From assembly GCA_018433975.1 (NCBI GenBank), contig JAHDQE010000085.1, forward strand, positions 16,352 through 80,351: DNA of 64,000 bases, read 5' to 3'. Under the pieces are notes generated by a model, which saw only the letters and a program-made list of their open reading frames with translations, made no database searches and was not told the DNA's origin. The translations under genes and the position numbers were made by a program. The stretch is from Ornatilinea sp. GTDB lineage: Bacteria > Chloroflexota > Anaerolineae > Anaerolineales > Anaerolineaceae. This document shows, in pieces, positions 44,563 through 53,703 of the stretch. How positions within the stretch are numbered: position 1 is the first letter of the stretch; the number at the start of each line of letters is the position of its first letter.

Positions 44563-45408
44563 ATGCGCAATCAAATTTACTTTGGTGACAACCTTTCTAT
44601 TCTGCAATCCCTGCCGGATGCTTCGGTGGATCTGGTCTATATCGACCCGCCTTTTAACACCGGTAAGGTGCAGGGCCGGACTCAGATCCAGACCGTCCGT
44701 GATGAAAATGGCGACCGGGTTGGCTTTGGCGGCCGCAGTTACAAGACTATCTCCCTGGGCAGCCGAGCTTATAAGGATAACTATGATGATTTTCTGGGGT
44801 TTATTGAGCCGCGCCTGATTGAAGCTTACCGCGTCTTGAAACCTGCCGGAAGCCTGTACTTTCACATTGACTACCGTGAAGTGCATTACTGTAAGATCCT
44901 GCTGGATGATATCTTTGGACGGGACAGCTTCATCAATGAAATCATCTGGGCTTATGACTACGGCGGCCGTTCAAAGAGAAAATGGCCAGCAAAGCATGAC
45001 AACATTCTGTACTATGCCCGCGATCCGCACAACTATACTTTCAACTATGAAGAAGTGGAGCGCATCCCTTACATGGCACCCGGATTAGTTGGGAAAGAGA
45101 AAGCCGCCCGTGGCAAGTTCCCCACCGATACCTGGTGGCACACTATTGTGGGTACCAATTCCAAGGAAAAGACGGGCTATCCCACCCAGAAGCCGGTTGG
45201 CATCCTGCGCCGCATCATCCAGGCTTCTTCCAACCCCGGTGATATCGTTATGGACTTTTTTGCCGGCAGTGGTACCGTCGGCGAGGTGTGTTTGGAACTC
45301 GACCGCCGGTTTATCCTGATCGATAATAACTCACAGGCTATTGAAGTGATGAAAAAGCGTTTTGAAAATCGTCCTGAAATCGATTGGATCGGGAATAGAA
45401 CGAAATAA
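44563..45408 (+). CDS. Orphan DNA methyltransferase (beta-type order)
   Basis: 281 aa. The catalytic motif IV YIDPPFNTG lies at about residues 26-34, before the SAM-binding motif DFFAGSGTVGEV (about 226-237), so the order is IV then I, as in beta-class N4-cytosine/N6-adenine enzymes. Other landmarks are LYFHIDYREVHYCKILLDDI, the TRD-like central region with WWHTIVGTNSKEKTGYPTQK, and a final LELDRRFILIDNN. No restriction gene is adjacent, so it is an orphan. Modified base not determinable here. Confidence 0.9.
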   Translation: MRNQIYFGDNLSILQSLPDASVDLVYIDPPFNTGKVQGRTQIQTVRDENGDRVGFGGRSYKTISLGSRAYKDNYDDFLGFIEPRLIEAYRVLKPAGSLYFHIDYREVHYCKILLDDIFGRDSFINEIIWAYDYGGRSKRKWPAKHDNILYYARDPHNYTFNYEEVERIPYMAPGLVGKEKAARGKFPTDTWWHTIVGTNSKEKTGYPTQKPVGILRRIIQASSNPGDIVMDFFAGSGTVGEVCLELDRRFILIDNNSQAIEVMKKRFENRPEIDWIGNRTK

Positions 45409-45768
45409 CCTCTTTTTGCGCGTGCAAAGCTAGCTGTCCAGGACACAGCTTTAAAAATGGAAAAGGCTCTTATGAAGCTGGAATTCAAGTCCCTTGACGA
45501 AGCCAGTATCCTTCACCTTATGATGTTTGCAATCTTCCTGAAAATAAACTGGATGAACCTCGAGTGGTTCATGCGATAAAAAAGGTTGAAGTTGTGTCGG
45601 TTGGTTTTTGGTTACACGTATTTTGTTTTCTGGCCTGCTATAATGTGCATCATCAAACGCTAGATGGTATGAAAATGCCTCTGCCATGGACTTGACAGAG
45701 GCGTTTTATCTTTTAAGCGAGAGTATTATTTACTGATCCGTGATTAATCAAGTATTTGAAACTAAAAA
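45409..45768. other. Gene-free region with a possible bidirectional terminator
   Basis: No supported gene. GCCTCTG/CAGAGGC at 45677-45702 (12-nt loop) is followed by GTTTTATCTTTT on the + strand and by ATTTTC on the - strand, suited to the reductase gene ending at 45769. An imperfect palindrome AAAGCT..AGCTTT near 45425-45451 could end the methyltransferase transcript. Confidence 0.5.
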
Positions 45769-47718
45769 TCAGATCATATAAGCAACTTCTAATGCTGCAC
45801 GCGTTGCACTCCGAATATTCCCCGTAGTATTACAGTCTCCAATTTTATATGTTTCTACATCCTTATCGATCAGTGCATCGTACAAATCTGTTCCCACAGA
45901 ATGTTGTCCGGTTGAAATAACGACCATATCCGCCAGCGCGACTGCGGCAACGCCGTCTTTGTCGGTAAAGGAAACACTGTTTGCTTCTATCTTGGTTACT
46001 TTTGCTTCAAGATGGATCGTTGCTTTTTCATTCAGATAAGTGGTGAGATTCCCTTTGTGCATTGGCTCAAGCCCATTGCAAATAGTCGGCAGCATCTCCA
46101 GTAAAGTCACGTCACAGCCGTTTTCGATCAACATATGTGCGACTTCAGAACCGACTATGCCGCCGCCGATAATCACTACCTTTTTGTTTTCGGGAACTTT
46201 CACGCTTCCGTTTAACAGGTTCCAGGATTCGACTGTATTCTCAACTCCGGGAATGGGCGGCGTGTTGGGAAGAGAGCCGGTCGCCACGATAACGACATCC
46301 GCTCCCATCTTGTTAATTGTTTTTGCAGTCGCTTCCGTATTCAGTTGAACCTCTATACCAAGTCGCGCCACTTCGCTTGTGAACCAGGAAAGACCTTTTA
46401 CAAGATCGCTTTTAAACGGAGCAACACCTGCAATGATCATCTGGCCACCGAGCCTATCCGTTTTCTCCAGAATTGTAACGTTATGCCCGCGTTTCTTTGC
46501 GATAATTGCAAACTGCATGCCTGCCACGCCACCACCGACAATGACGATGTTCCGCGGCTTGGCCACAGCGGGCACGTTGTCTTCGTGATACAGATCTTCA
46601 TACCCCACATACGGATTCATGGTGCAGTGCACATTGCCGTGGGCAAAATAAAATTGTCCGAGGCAACCGTCGTCGCAATTAAGGCAGGGCCTGATTTCAT
46701 CAAACTTTTTAAAATGAATTTTATTCACCCAAGCAGGGTCGCAAATCAATTGACGTCCAATACAGAGAATATCGGCCTTGTTATCCTCAATCGCTTTTGC
46801 ACAAAATTCCGGGGTTCTTAATTTACCGACAATTGCCACAGGAATTGAAACGGCCTTTTTCACTGCTTCGCTCATGTATAAACGCGAGCCTTCCTCATCC
46901 CACTGGCTCTCGGTAGACTGATTAACCGAAGTATAAAAACCGCAGGAGAGATTAAGCATATCGGCGCCCGCGGCTTCGCACATTTTTGCATATTCAACAC
47001 CATCTTCCAGGGTAATTCCGCCGGGAATATGATCCACTACGCCAAGGCGCACGCCAACAATAAAGGGCTTCGGGCAGGCCTTACGGATCCCTTCGACAAT
47101 TTCTCTCAGCATTCTGCCACGGTTTTCAAAGTTGCCGCCATATTCGTCGGTTCTCTGATTGATCAGCGGTGTCATAAACTGGTTGATCAGATACATATGT
47201 GAAGCATGGATCTCCACCCCGTCCAAACCTGCAGCTTGAGCGATTTGAGCTGCTTTAATAAAATCATTGATGACCTCTTTGACTTCGTCCAGACTCATCT
47301 CACGGGCCGGGGGCCAAGGGCTCCCTTCATAATTGGTGGCACAGGCAGTTACGCTTTCAGCCCCCCCGCAATAGGCTGGTACGGCCATAAACCCACCGTG
47401 ATGCAACTGGACCATGATCTTTGCGCCGAGCGAGTGAACGGTATCGGTCAGATCGTGCCATTCGGTTGTGACGGTGTTATCGTTCATTTTAAGTTGGCGC
47501 TCACTGATCTTGCCATAAGGGAAAGATACACTGGTAGCTTCAACGATGAGAAGGCCCGCGCCGCCCTTGGCACGTTCTGATAGATAAGAATAATGTTTAC
47601 GCGAAAGTGTACCGTCGAGGTTTCCGTAGTTTGTGTCCATAGGCGGCATAGCGATACGGTTCTTTAATTGAACGCATCCCACCTGTACCGGTTTGAAAAG
47701 GATTTTTGTGTCCGTCAT
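45769..47718 (-). CDS. Old-Yellow-type NADH:flavin oxidoreductase with Fe-S and FAD domains
   Basis: 649 aa, three modules: an N-terminal FMN TIM barrel (about 1-340, with LKNRIAMPPMDTNYGNLDG, HASHMYLINQFMTPLINQRT and ILCIGRQLICDPAWV), a 4Fe-4S Cys cluster (CLNCDDGCLGQ, then C after about 12) near residue 345-365, and a C-terminal FAD/NAD domain (IVIVGGGVAGMQFAIIAKKR and KVVIIGGGIVGSEVAHML). This is the arrangement of 2,4-dienoyl-CoA reductase and 2-enoate reductases. The substrate is unknown. Divergent from a TetR-type regulator, with inverted repeats between. Confidence 0.9.
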   Translation of the reverse strand: MTDTKILFKPVQVGCVQLKNRIAMPPMDTNYGNLDGTLSRKHYSYLSERAKGGAGLLIVEATSVSFPYGKISERQLKMNDNTVTTEWHDLTDTVHSLGAKIMVQLHHGGFMAVPAYCGGAESVTACATNYEGSPWPPAREMSLDEVKEVINDFIKAAQIAQAAGLDGVEIHASHMYLINQFMTPLINQRTDEYGGNFENRGRMLREIVEGIRKACPKPFIVGVRLGVVDHIPGGITLEDGVEYAKMCEAAGADMLNLSCGFYTSVNQSTESQWDEEGSRLYMSEAVKKAVSIPVAIVGKLRTPEFCAKAIEDNKADILCIGRQLICDPAWVNKIHFKKFDEIRPCLNCDDGCLGQFYFAHGNVHCTMNPYVGYEDLYHEDNVPAVAKPRNIVIVGGGVAGMQFAIIAKKRGHNVTILEKTDRLGGQMIIAGVAPFKSDLVKGLSWFTSEVARLGIEVQLNTEATAKTINKMGADVVIVATGSLPNTPPIPGVENTVESWNLLNGSVKVPENKKVVIIGGGIVGSEVAHMLIENGCDVTLLEMLPTICNGLEPMHKGNLTTYLNEKATIHLEAKVTKIEANSVSFTDKDGVAAVALADMVVISTGQHSVGTDLYDALIDKDVETYKIGDCNTTGNIRSATRAALEVAYMI

Positions 47719-47742
47719 GATATTCCTCTCTTTGTTAGATAA

Positions 47743-47776
47743 GTTAGAAATTGCTCAAGTAAAAAACGTTTCTAAC
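47743..47776 (-). promoter_or_regulatory. Inverted repeat near the reductase start
   Basis: GTTAGAAA (47743-47750) and TTTCTAAC (47769-47776) with an 18-nt gap, just upstream of the reductase ATG, a possible regulator site. Confidence 0.45.
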
Positions 47777-47814
47777 CAATTCTGATTGTTCACAATCTGC
47801 AGCATCATTCTGAT

Positions 47815-47820
47815 TATAAT
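47815..47820 (+). promoter_or_regulatory. -10-like box between the divergent genes
   Basis: TATAAT on the + strand, within the palindromic ATTATAAT, so it can also read on the - strand. No strong -35 is seen. Confidence 0.4.
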
Positions 47821-47867
47821 GAATGGTATAGTTTTATTAAGAAACAAATTGCTGTGTTTGTCCGATT

Positions 47868-47900
47868 TCATACATAAAACGAAAAATGTCCCATGTATGA
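47868..47900 (+). promoter_or_regulatory. Inverted repeat near the TetR gene start
   Basis: TCATACAT (47868-47875) and ATGTATGA (47893-47900) with a 17-nt gap, ending 12 nt before the TetR ATG, a possible operator. Confidence 0.45.
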
Positions 47901-47912
47901 TCGAGAGGAAAA

Positions 47913-48440
47913 ATGAACACCAAAAAACTTATCGTGGAGGGTATGTTTCGGTTAATGAAAAATAAGCCCTTTGAAAAAATTACGATTCAAATGGTGATAA
48001 ACGAATGCGACGTTTCCCGATCAACCTTTTATCGACATTACAGTGACAAATATGATTTGATGAATTGGTGTTATCAGTCTTATGTAGATACCCTTATAAA
48101 GAACGTCCGTAAAGGTGATTGGGAACACCAGCTTTGCCTGATCTTTCAATTTTTTTCCGATCATCATCAGTATTTTGAAAAGGCCTTTAAAGTACAAGGG
48201 AAAAACTCATTTGAAAGTTTCCTTTATGAGTATTCATATGCATTTTATAGAGAGACATATCTAAAAAATACAGGCGATGAAGAGTTGAATACCGAAGCCA
48301 GAATTGCTCTGGAATTCAATTGTATGGGGGCTGTTTATGTTGTGAGACAGTGGCTTGATAGTGGAAGATCAGTGTCAGTGACGGAATTGGCAAAAATAAT
48401 TTTTCAACTCATACCTGAGATGTACAGAAAATATCTATAA
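47913..48440 (+). CDS. TetR-family transcriptional regulator
   Basis: 175 aa. N-terminal HTH: LIVEGMFRLMKNKPFEKIT, then IQMVINECDVSRSTFYRHYS and DKYDLMNWCYQSY, which is the TetR_N signature with TFYRHYSDK. The C-terminal domain is short and all helical, as in the AcrR/TetR_C_7-like group. It probably controls the divergent reductase, by position. A GAGAGGAAAA ribosome-binding site precedes the ATG. Confidence 0.88.
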   Translation: MNTKKLIVEGMFRLMKNKPFEKITIQMVINECDVSRSTFYRHYSDKYDLMNWCYQSYVDTLIKNVRKGDWEHQLCLIFQFFSDHHQYFEKAFKVQGKNSFESFLYEYSYAFYRETYLKNTGDEELNTEARIALEFNCMGAVYVVRQWLDSGRSVSVTELAKIIFQLIPEMYRKYL

Positions 48441-48742
48441 TGTGTCAAATAAAACATCCAGAATGGATATGAGAAGTTTGGTGTAATATTCATTTCCCGA
48501 TGCCAAAAACCTTATTAACTAACGTGCCCGGCGTGTATGGGAAAACAGGGCTTTCAATTGTGGAGACCTTCCCTCGGGATCAGACCGGAGGTTTTTCAGT
48601 GTGATGACTGCCCCGGCAGGTGAGTTTCGGACTTGAGTTGAATCCGTTTCAAATTTCTTTGGGGGAATGCAAAGATTGGGTTTAGAATTAGCAGGTTCGA
48701 AAAGCTTGTAAAAATGAGACAGGTTATTCCCGGATTGAAAAT
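48441..48742. other. Intergenic region, nothing clear
   Basis: A weak hairpin followed by a T run near 48565-48597 could end the TetR transcript. No gene and no well-formed promoter were found. Confidence 0.4.
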
Positions 48743-49276
48743 ATGACGAAACAAAACAAAATTGTTAAAACTGCCCGCCTGGTGCTGCGTCCCTTTATCC
48801 CTGATGATGCGCAGGCTTTATGCGACCTGATGCTCCCGGAGGAGGTGCGCCGGTATCTGCCCACAACCGTACCGTATACCCTTGAACGCGCCGAGAAATA
48901 TATCGCTGCACAGGTCCAGCACTGGCAGGACTATTCCTGCGGCTGGTGGGCCGCCGAGAGGAAAGATGTTCCCGGTCTGGTTGGCTGGGGCGGGCTCCAG
49001 TTCCTCCCGGATACCTGGGAAACCGAGGTCGGGTACGTTATTGCAAAGTCCAGTTGGGGACAGGGCTATGCCACCGAACTGGCCGGGGCCGCCCTGACTT
49101 TTGGCTTTGATCACCTCTCCCTGACCCATATCATTGGCCTGACGGATCCTGATAATGCTGCTTCACAGCGTGTCCTTGAAAAAATCGGCCTGAAATACTG
49201 TGGTCTGTTTGAATATTTTGGAATGCAGAGCAGTACCTACCGGATTACCCGGGAGGAATTTTCTGCCGGAATATAA
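48743..49276 (+). CDS. GNAT-family N-acetyltransferase (RimJ/RimL-like)
   Basis: 177 aa. It opens with KTARLVLRPFIPDDAQALCD and holds VGYVIAKSSWGQGYATELAG (acetyl-CoA loop with QGYATE), then LTHIIGLTDPDNAASQRVLE and KIGLKYCGLFEYF, the RimJ/RimL pattern. Possible substrates include protein N termini and small molecules. A bidirectional terminator follows between it and gdhA. Confidence 0.88.
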   Translation: MTKQNKIVKTARLVLRPFIPDDAQALCDLMLPEEVRRYLPTTVPYTLERAEKYIAAQVQHWQDYSCGWWAAERKDVPGLVGWGGLQFLPDTWETEVGYVIAKSSWGQGYATELAGAALTFGFDHLSLTHIIGLTDPDNAASQRVLEKIGLKYCGLFEYFGMQSSTYRITREEFSAGI

Positions 49277-49302
49277 AAGTCCGGCGCGAACGCCGGACTT
49301 TT
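49275..49302. terminator. Bidirectional terminator between the acetyltransferase and gdhA
   Basis: 12-bp stem AAAAGTCCGGCG/CGCCGGACTTTT with loop CGAA; T tails both ways. Confidence 0.92.
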
Positions 49303-49344
49303 TCCAAGGGGGACTTACCTGAGTGTGCAGGTGAGTTACATTTA

Positions 49345-50631
49345 TCAGATCCAGCCACGGAGCTGCATTGCTTTGACCACGCGAGCAATCGCCACCATAT
49401 AAGCTGCGTCCCGCATAGGGACTTCTTGTTTTAAGGACATCTCCAGAACATCATGAAATGCTTTGGTGAGTTTCTGATCCTCTTTGCTCAGTACTTCTTC
49501 CTTTGGCCAATAGAAATTCATATCGTTCTGTACGGCTTCAAAGTAGGATACCGTTACTCCGCCGCAGTTGCACAGAAAATCCGGAATTACAAAAACCCCT
49601 TTCTCCTGAATGTCCCTGTCCGCATCCGGCGTGGTGGGGCCGTTCGCGCCTTCTGCGATGATCTTGACCCGGTCGCTGATCCACTTTACGCTTTCCGCGT
49701 TGATCTGGCCTTCCAGGGCTGCCGGGATCAGGATGTCCACGTCTTTTTTCAGCCAGGCTTCGGCATCTTCAAGAACATAACCGGCTTCCTGTGCTTTGGC
49801 TTTGTCAATGCTGCCGTATTGATCGGTGATGCTCTGTAAGAACCGGGCATCTATGCCATCTTCTTTGCTGATGGTATAGGCCTGTTTATCTTTCAAGTCG
49901 AAATAGGAGACGCATACCACACTGCCGCCCAACATTTCCTTGAAGCCAATTGCGCTGTATTGGGCCACATTTCCAAAGCCCTGTATGGCGGCTTTACACT
50001 GGGAAGGGTCCAGGTTGAGATGCGCGCAGGCTTCCCGGATGGTGTATACAACACCGTATCCGGTTGCTTCGGTGCGGCCCAGCGAACCGCCGCCACCCAC
50101 CGGCTTGCCGGTGATTACACCGGGAGTGTATTCCCCGCGTAATTTGGAATATTCATCCATCATCCAGCCCATCATCTGTGAGGTGGTGCCGACATCCGGC
50201 GCGGGCACGTCCTGCCGCGGCCCAATATTCTTCCACATGACCTGAATCCAACCCCGGACGAGCCGTTCCTTTTCACCCGGAGAAAGTGTTGCCGGGTCGA
50301 CAATCACACCGCCTTTGCCTCCTCCCAGAGGAATATCGGCCACGGCGCATTTCCAGGTCATCCAGGTTGCCAGCGCGCGCACAGTATCGATGGTCTCGGC
50401 GGGGTGAAAACGAACCCCTCCCTTATTGGGGCCAATTGCATCATTGTGCTGCACGCGGTATCCCTGGAACATGCGTACCGTGCCATCGTCCATTCGCACG
50501 GGGATCCGGAATTGGTATTCGCGCAGCGGCCAGCGCAAAAATTCTCGAACGGGTTGGTCCAGCTTCAACCGGTCAGCTACCTGATCGAATTGCTGCTGGG
50601 CCATTTCAAATGCATTGAGTGAGGTTGCCAT
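49345..50631 (-). CDS. gdhA: Glutamate dehydrogenase (NAD(P)-dependent)
   Basis: 428 aa. GNKGGVRFHP-type motif (GPNKGGVRFHPAETID), then the catalytic region CAVADIPLGGGKGGVIVDP with the active Lys, DVPAPDVGTTSQMMGWMMDE and the Rossmann-fold opening AIQGFGNVAQYSAIG. It interconverts glutamate with 2-oxoglutarate and ammonia, and links to the kor-type operon. TCTGGAGC precedes the start. Confidence 0.96.
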   Translation of the reverse strand: MATSLNAFEMAQQQFDQVADRLKLDQPVREFLRWPLREYQFRIPVRMDDGTVRMFQGYRVQHNDAIGPNKGGVRFHPAETIDTVRALATWMTWKCAVADIPLGGGKGGVIVDPATLSPGEKERLVRGWIQVMWKNIGPRQDVPAPDVGTTSQMMGWMMDEYSKLRGEYTPGVITGKPVGGGGSLGRTEATGYGVVYTIREACAHLNLDPSQCKAAIQGFGNVAQYSAIGFKEMLGGSVVCVSYFDLKDKQAYTISKEDGIDARFLQSITDQYGSIDKAKAQEAGYVLEDAEAWLKKDVDILIPAALEGQINAESVKWISDRVKIIAEGANGPTTPDADRDIQEKGVFVIPDFLCNCGGVTVSYFEAVQNDMNFYWPKEEVLSKEDQKLTKAFHDVLEMSLKQEVPMRDAAYMVAIARVVKAMQLRGWI

Positions 50632-50923
50632 ATTTGCTCCAGATTGTTTTCAGTAAGTAAAGTAGATTTGTATTCAGGATATAAAATGCCGATAGAAGAG
50701 ACAACATTAAACCAACCATCAGCAGGATCGTTGCTGTTGGAAATTTTTGTATAAAAATGCTGTTGTTGATAATGGGTTGCGGCCCTCAGGTTTGTGGGAA
50801 TGTTCCCTTTCGTTTTAGTCTGGAACCTTCAGGCAAGTTGGGGAGCTGCAATCCGGTCTGTTTAGTGTAGGTTTTGCTCTAGGGTTTTATTTTTGGGTTC
50901 CTTTATGGATAGATAGGTGTGTT
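50632..50923. other. Intergenic region between gdhA and ptsH
   Basis: 292 nt holding the promoter area of gdhA on the - strand. No gene and no clear hexamer pair picked. Confidence 0.4.
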
Positions 50924-51193
50924 TTATTGGAAGTTGCTGTCAATGAGGTTGGAGATTGCCTGGAGGGCTTCTGCTTCGTCATCCCCATCCGCGACAACCT
51001 TGATAACATGATCCTTGTTTACACCCAGTGTTAGAATGCGCAAAATGCTTTTGGCATTGACATCATCAGACTCAGTGGTCAAGTTGCGAATGGATATCTT
51101 GCAGTTAAATTTGTTCGCCGTGCGTACAAAAAGGTCGGCAGGCCGGGCGTGTAACCCCTGTTCGCTTTTGACGGTGAGTTCGGCTTGGATCAT
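50924..51193 (-). CDS. ptsH: HPr-like phosphocarrier protein
   Basis: 89 aa from the internal ATG 51193, preceded by AAGGAGA; the longer frame is rejected. Active-site His in GLHARPADLFV (about residue 15), and the regulatory Ser region NAKSILRILTLGV (about residue 46). It passes phosphate from enzyme I to PTS IIA proteins. Neither enzyme I nor an HPr kinase lies in the window. It sits beside the PRD regulator and PTS operon and probably serves them. Confidence 0.9.
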   Translation of the reverse strand: MIQAELTVKSEQGLHARPADLFVRTANKFNCKISIRNLTTESDDVNAKSILRILTLGVNKDHVIKVVADGDDEAEALQAISNLIDSNFQ

Positions 51194-51340
51194 TGGTTCT
51201 CCTTGGCTAAATATAATCATTGCAATAAAGATTTTTAAAGGCGGTTTGCTTCCGAGCGGGTTGAACAGGTTCAACGTTTAGATTATAGAACACAGCGGTA
51301 ACTTTTGATTGTGTATGTTTTGTATGATTGATATGTGACA

Positions 51341-51373
51341 ATTAAAAACTAATATGCCATTAAAGGGCATATT
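51341..51373 (-). terminator. Terminator downstream of the PRD regulator
   Basis: On the - strand 8-bp stem AATATGCC/GGCATATT with a 7-nt loop, then AGTTTTTAA. Confidence 0.75.
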
Positions 51374-51424
51374 TAGATCGTGCTTCGCACAATTGTGAGA
51401 AAATGAATTGGAAGGCCTGAAGAA

Positions 51425-53491
51425 TTATTGATATTCCGGGAGCGCAGGGAACCATTTCCAGATGGTACGGACGATCTCTGATTGAGTCTCTGTTTTTCGT
51501 AATGCGTCTAAAAATCCGGGGGACTGGACCAGATCATTAAGCTGGAAAAGGGCGGTGAGGTGGGAGTTATCATTTGTCGCGCCCAGCACGAAAACAAGGT
51601 CCACACTGGGAACATCTGCTTTATCGAACTGGTAGGGTTTATTCAGCTTCATCATGCTCATGCAAAGTTCGTTTACCCCATCGGTCGGTTTCGCGTGCAG
51701 GAGCAAAACCCCCGGTCCAATGTACATGTAAAAGCCGTGCTGGTCCATCAGTTCAATCATTGCGTCTACGTATCGGGTCTGGATACAATGGTTATCGATC
51801 AGGGGCTGACTGGCAAGCCGGACCATTTCCTGCCATGTTTCCACCTTGTTATAAAAGGTGATATTGGCCAGGTTGATGAGGTCAACCAGAGTGTCTTGCT
51901 GCTGCAGGTCGTTGAAATTTCGCTTCCGCTGTCGTTGATTCTTTTCCGTGATCCACCGCTGGATTGCCTTGATGTCCTCAATTTCCAGAAAAGGACTGAC
52001 TTCAACCACCGGTAAAGGTTGGTTTTCAAGTGGAAGTGTGCTGATGATAATTTCCGCTTCCAGGTTTTTGGAAGCCTCCCAGTCGAAGTTGTTGATGATT
52101 TCAACGACTTTCAGGTTTGGAAATTCATGTTCCAGGCGTGATTTCAGCAGCGAGCTTTTGGCGCGTATCCCGTCATTGGCAATGATTGCCGTGCGCCGAG
52201 AGTCTTCTACCGTGCGCAGTCTTTCCAGGGCGGACAGCAGATACATTGCGATAAAGCCAACTTCTTCTTCGGGGATCGACATGGAGATTTCATGTTCAAG
52301 AATGAACGTGCTGCTTTCCGCAACCCGATAGATCCGGGGATATTTATCCTTGACCGCTTTTACGTTGGAATTACGGCTTGGAATGCTGTATTTCATCCTG
52401 AAGAGGCTGTAATCCAGATGATAAGCGATTTCCCGGATCAATTCCTCATCAATTTTCAGCATAGGATGCAGCCGCATTGAACAAATATTGACAATTTCGC
52501 GCGCCAATTGGCCGCTTTTCGGAGAATAGAGGGGAAGATCGGAAGCGTTTTTTGTCTGAGAAAGATAAGAATGCTCCCATTTACTGCCGATCAGCAGTGC
52601 TGCGATAATCCCAAATTCCTTTCCGGTTAACTTTATTTGGAATTGCTTGGCGATCTGGTAACCAATTACCTGCACTATGATGAATTCATCGGTAGTCAGG
52701 ATATCCCGTTCGGCTTCACCCGGTAAGGCTTTCCCTTCCCGAAGAGCCATGATAGTGATGGCCAGATAAACCATAATCTCGACCCTGGATTTGACGGCCA
52801 TGGTTCTGCCGATGTTATCTTCGATGTAATTCACAAGTTTCCGGGCGAAACCCAGTTCGAGCTGGTTAATGAATTCCTGTATCCGATGAGAAATAGCTTC
52901 GCTCTTGAACTTTTGCCGGTTGTCGTAATAGTCCACCAGTTGGTGCCATTTATTGTCGCCGAGCTCTTCGCGCAGCAAGCGGCTGAGCGCAAACCGCCGG
53001 GATTCTTCTTTGCCTTCGATCCACATGCCTTTGTAAGTTTGCCGCTTCAGAGTGATTTTGAATTTTTCCAGCCAAAGCTCAATTTCCTGGATGTCTTTGA
53101 AGATAGTGGACCGGGAGATGTTCTCCAGTTCCGACACGCGTTGGGCAGCTACAGGTTCGTTGGAGGTTAATAAATAGAGCAGGATGATTCGGATTCGCTG
53201 CTGCCGGGAAAGGATAATGTCACAATCATCCAGATGATTAATGGCTGCCAGCAGTTCGTTTTTCTGTTGCTGCGATGCTACCACTTCAAACCCATAGCCC
53301 GGGCGGCTGATAAATTTGATCTGGTTGCCCTGAATCCAGGAGCGGACCACATCCATGTTGTACCGGATAACCCGTGCGTTTAACCCGGTTTTGGCTGCCA
53401 GATCCGCGAGAGTAATTCTTCCGGAGGCGTTTAGAAGGGCCTGAATGATATTTTGTTGTCGGATGTTGATGTTGGGTGTACCTGGAACCAT
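51425..53491 (-). CDS. BglG/MtlR-type PRD regulator with EIIB-like and EIIA domains
   Basis: 688 aa. Two N-terminal winged HTHs (about 8-65 and 90-150), PRD1 and PRD2 (about 180-395, with LHPMLKIDEELIREIAYHLD), an EIIB-like domain (about 400-480) and a C-terminal EIIA domain (about 540-680) with the phosphorylated His in GVLLLHAKPTDGV. The EIIB-like loop reads AIIANDGIRAKSS and lacks the expected Cys. It likely senses PTS phosphorylation and controls the divergent PTS operon. The TAAAAT box ends exactly 6 nt before the ATG. Confidence 0.9.
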   Translation of the reverse strand: MVPGTPNINIRQQNIIQALLNASGRITLADLAAKTGLNARVIRYNMDVVRSWIQGNQIKFISRPGYGFEVVASQQQKNELLAAINHLDDCDIILSRQQRIRIILLYLLTSNEPVAAQRVSELENISRSTIFKDIQEIELWLEKFKITLKRQTYKGMWIEGKEESRRFALSRLLREELGDNKWHQLVDYYDNRQKFKSEAISHRIQEFINQLELGFARKLVNYIEDNIGRTMAVKSRVEIMVYLAITIMALREGKALPGEAERDILTTDEFIIVQVIGYQIAKQFQIKLTGKEFGIIAALLIGSKWEHSYLSQTKNASDLPLYSPKSGQLAREIVNICSMRLHPMLKIDEELIREIAYHLDYSLFRMKYSIPSRNSNVKAVKDKYPRIYRVAESSTFILEHEISMSIPEEEVGFIAMYLLSALERLRTVEDSRRTAIIANDGIRAKSSLLKSRLEHEFPNLKVVEIINNFDWEASKNLEAEIIISTLPLENQPLPVVEVSPFLEIEDIKAIQRWITEKNQRQRKRNFNDLQQQDTLVDLINLANITFYNKVETWQEMVRLASQPLIDNHCIQTRYVDAMIELMDQHGFYMYIGPGVLLLHAKPTDGVNELCMSMMKLNKPYQFDKADVPSVDLVFVLGATNDNSHLTALFQLNDLVQSPGFLDALRKTETQSEIVRTIWKWFPALPEYQ

Positions 53492-53497
53492 GTCAGC

Positions 53498-53507
53498 ATT
53501 TTACCAT
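53498..53507 (-). promoter_or_regulatory. Extended -10 placed for a leaderless PRD regulator mRNA
   Basis: On the - strand TGGTAAAAT (TGn plus TAAAAT, 53498-53506); hexamer end 6 nt before the ATG at 53491. No ribosome-binding site is seen. Confidence 0.5.
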
Positions 53508-53574
53508 ATTTAGTTTGAATTTGTCTCAATTATTTAGGGCAAAATTCACACGTTAAAATTTTCTAAGAGAACTG

Positions 53575-53580
53575 TATAAT
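53575..53580 (+). promoter_or_regulatory. -10 box of the PTS operon
   Basis: TATAAT about 124 nt before the IIA ATG; -35 is poor (TTAAAA at 53553, 16 nt away). This fits a promoter that needs the regulator. Confidence 0.4.
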
Positions 53581-53703
53581 GCAAATGATAATCCTTGGAA
53601 ATTTGTTCTTACAACAGAAAATTTTTTTCATTGTGAGATTTCTTAAAGCAAGTTTGTTCCATTTTGCACGGAAATCATTCTTAACAATAAGGTGTTGTTG
53701 CTC

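Noticed and set aside
53581..53703. Sigma54 promoter before the PTS operon
   Set aside because: A TTTTGCAC block exists, but the GG of the -24 element is missing at the right distance.
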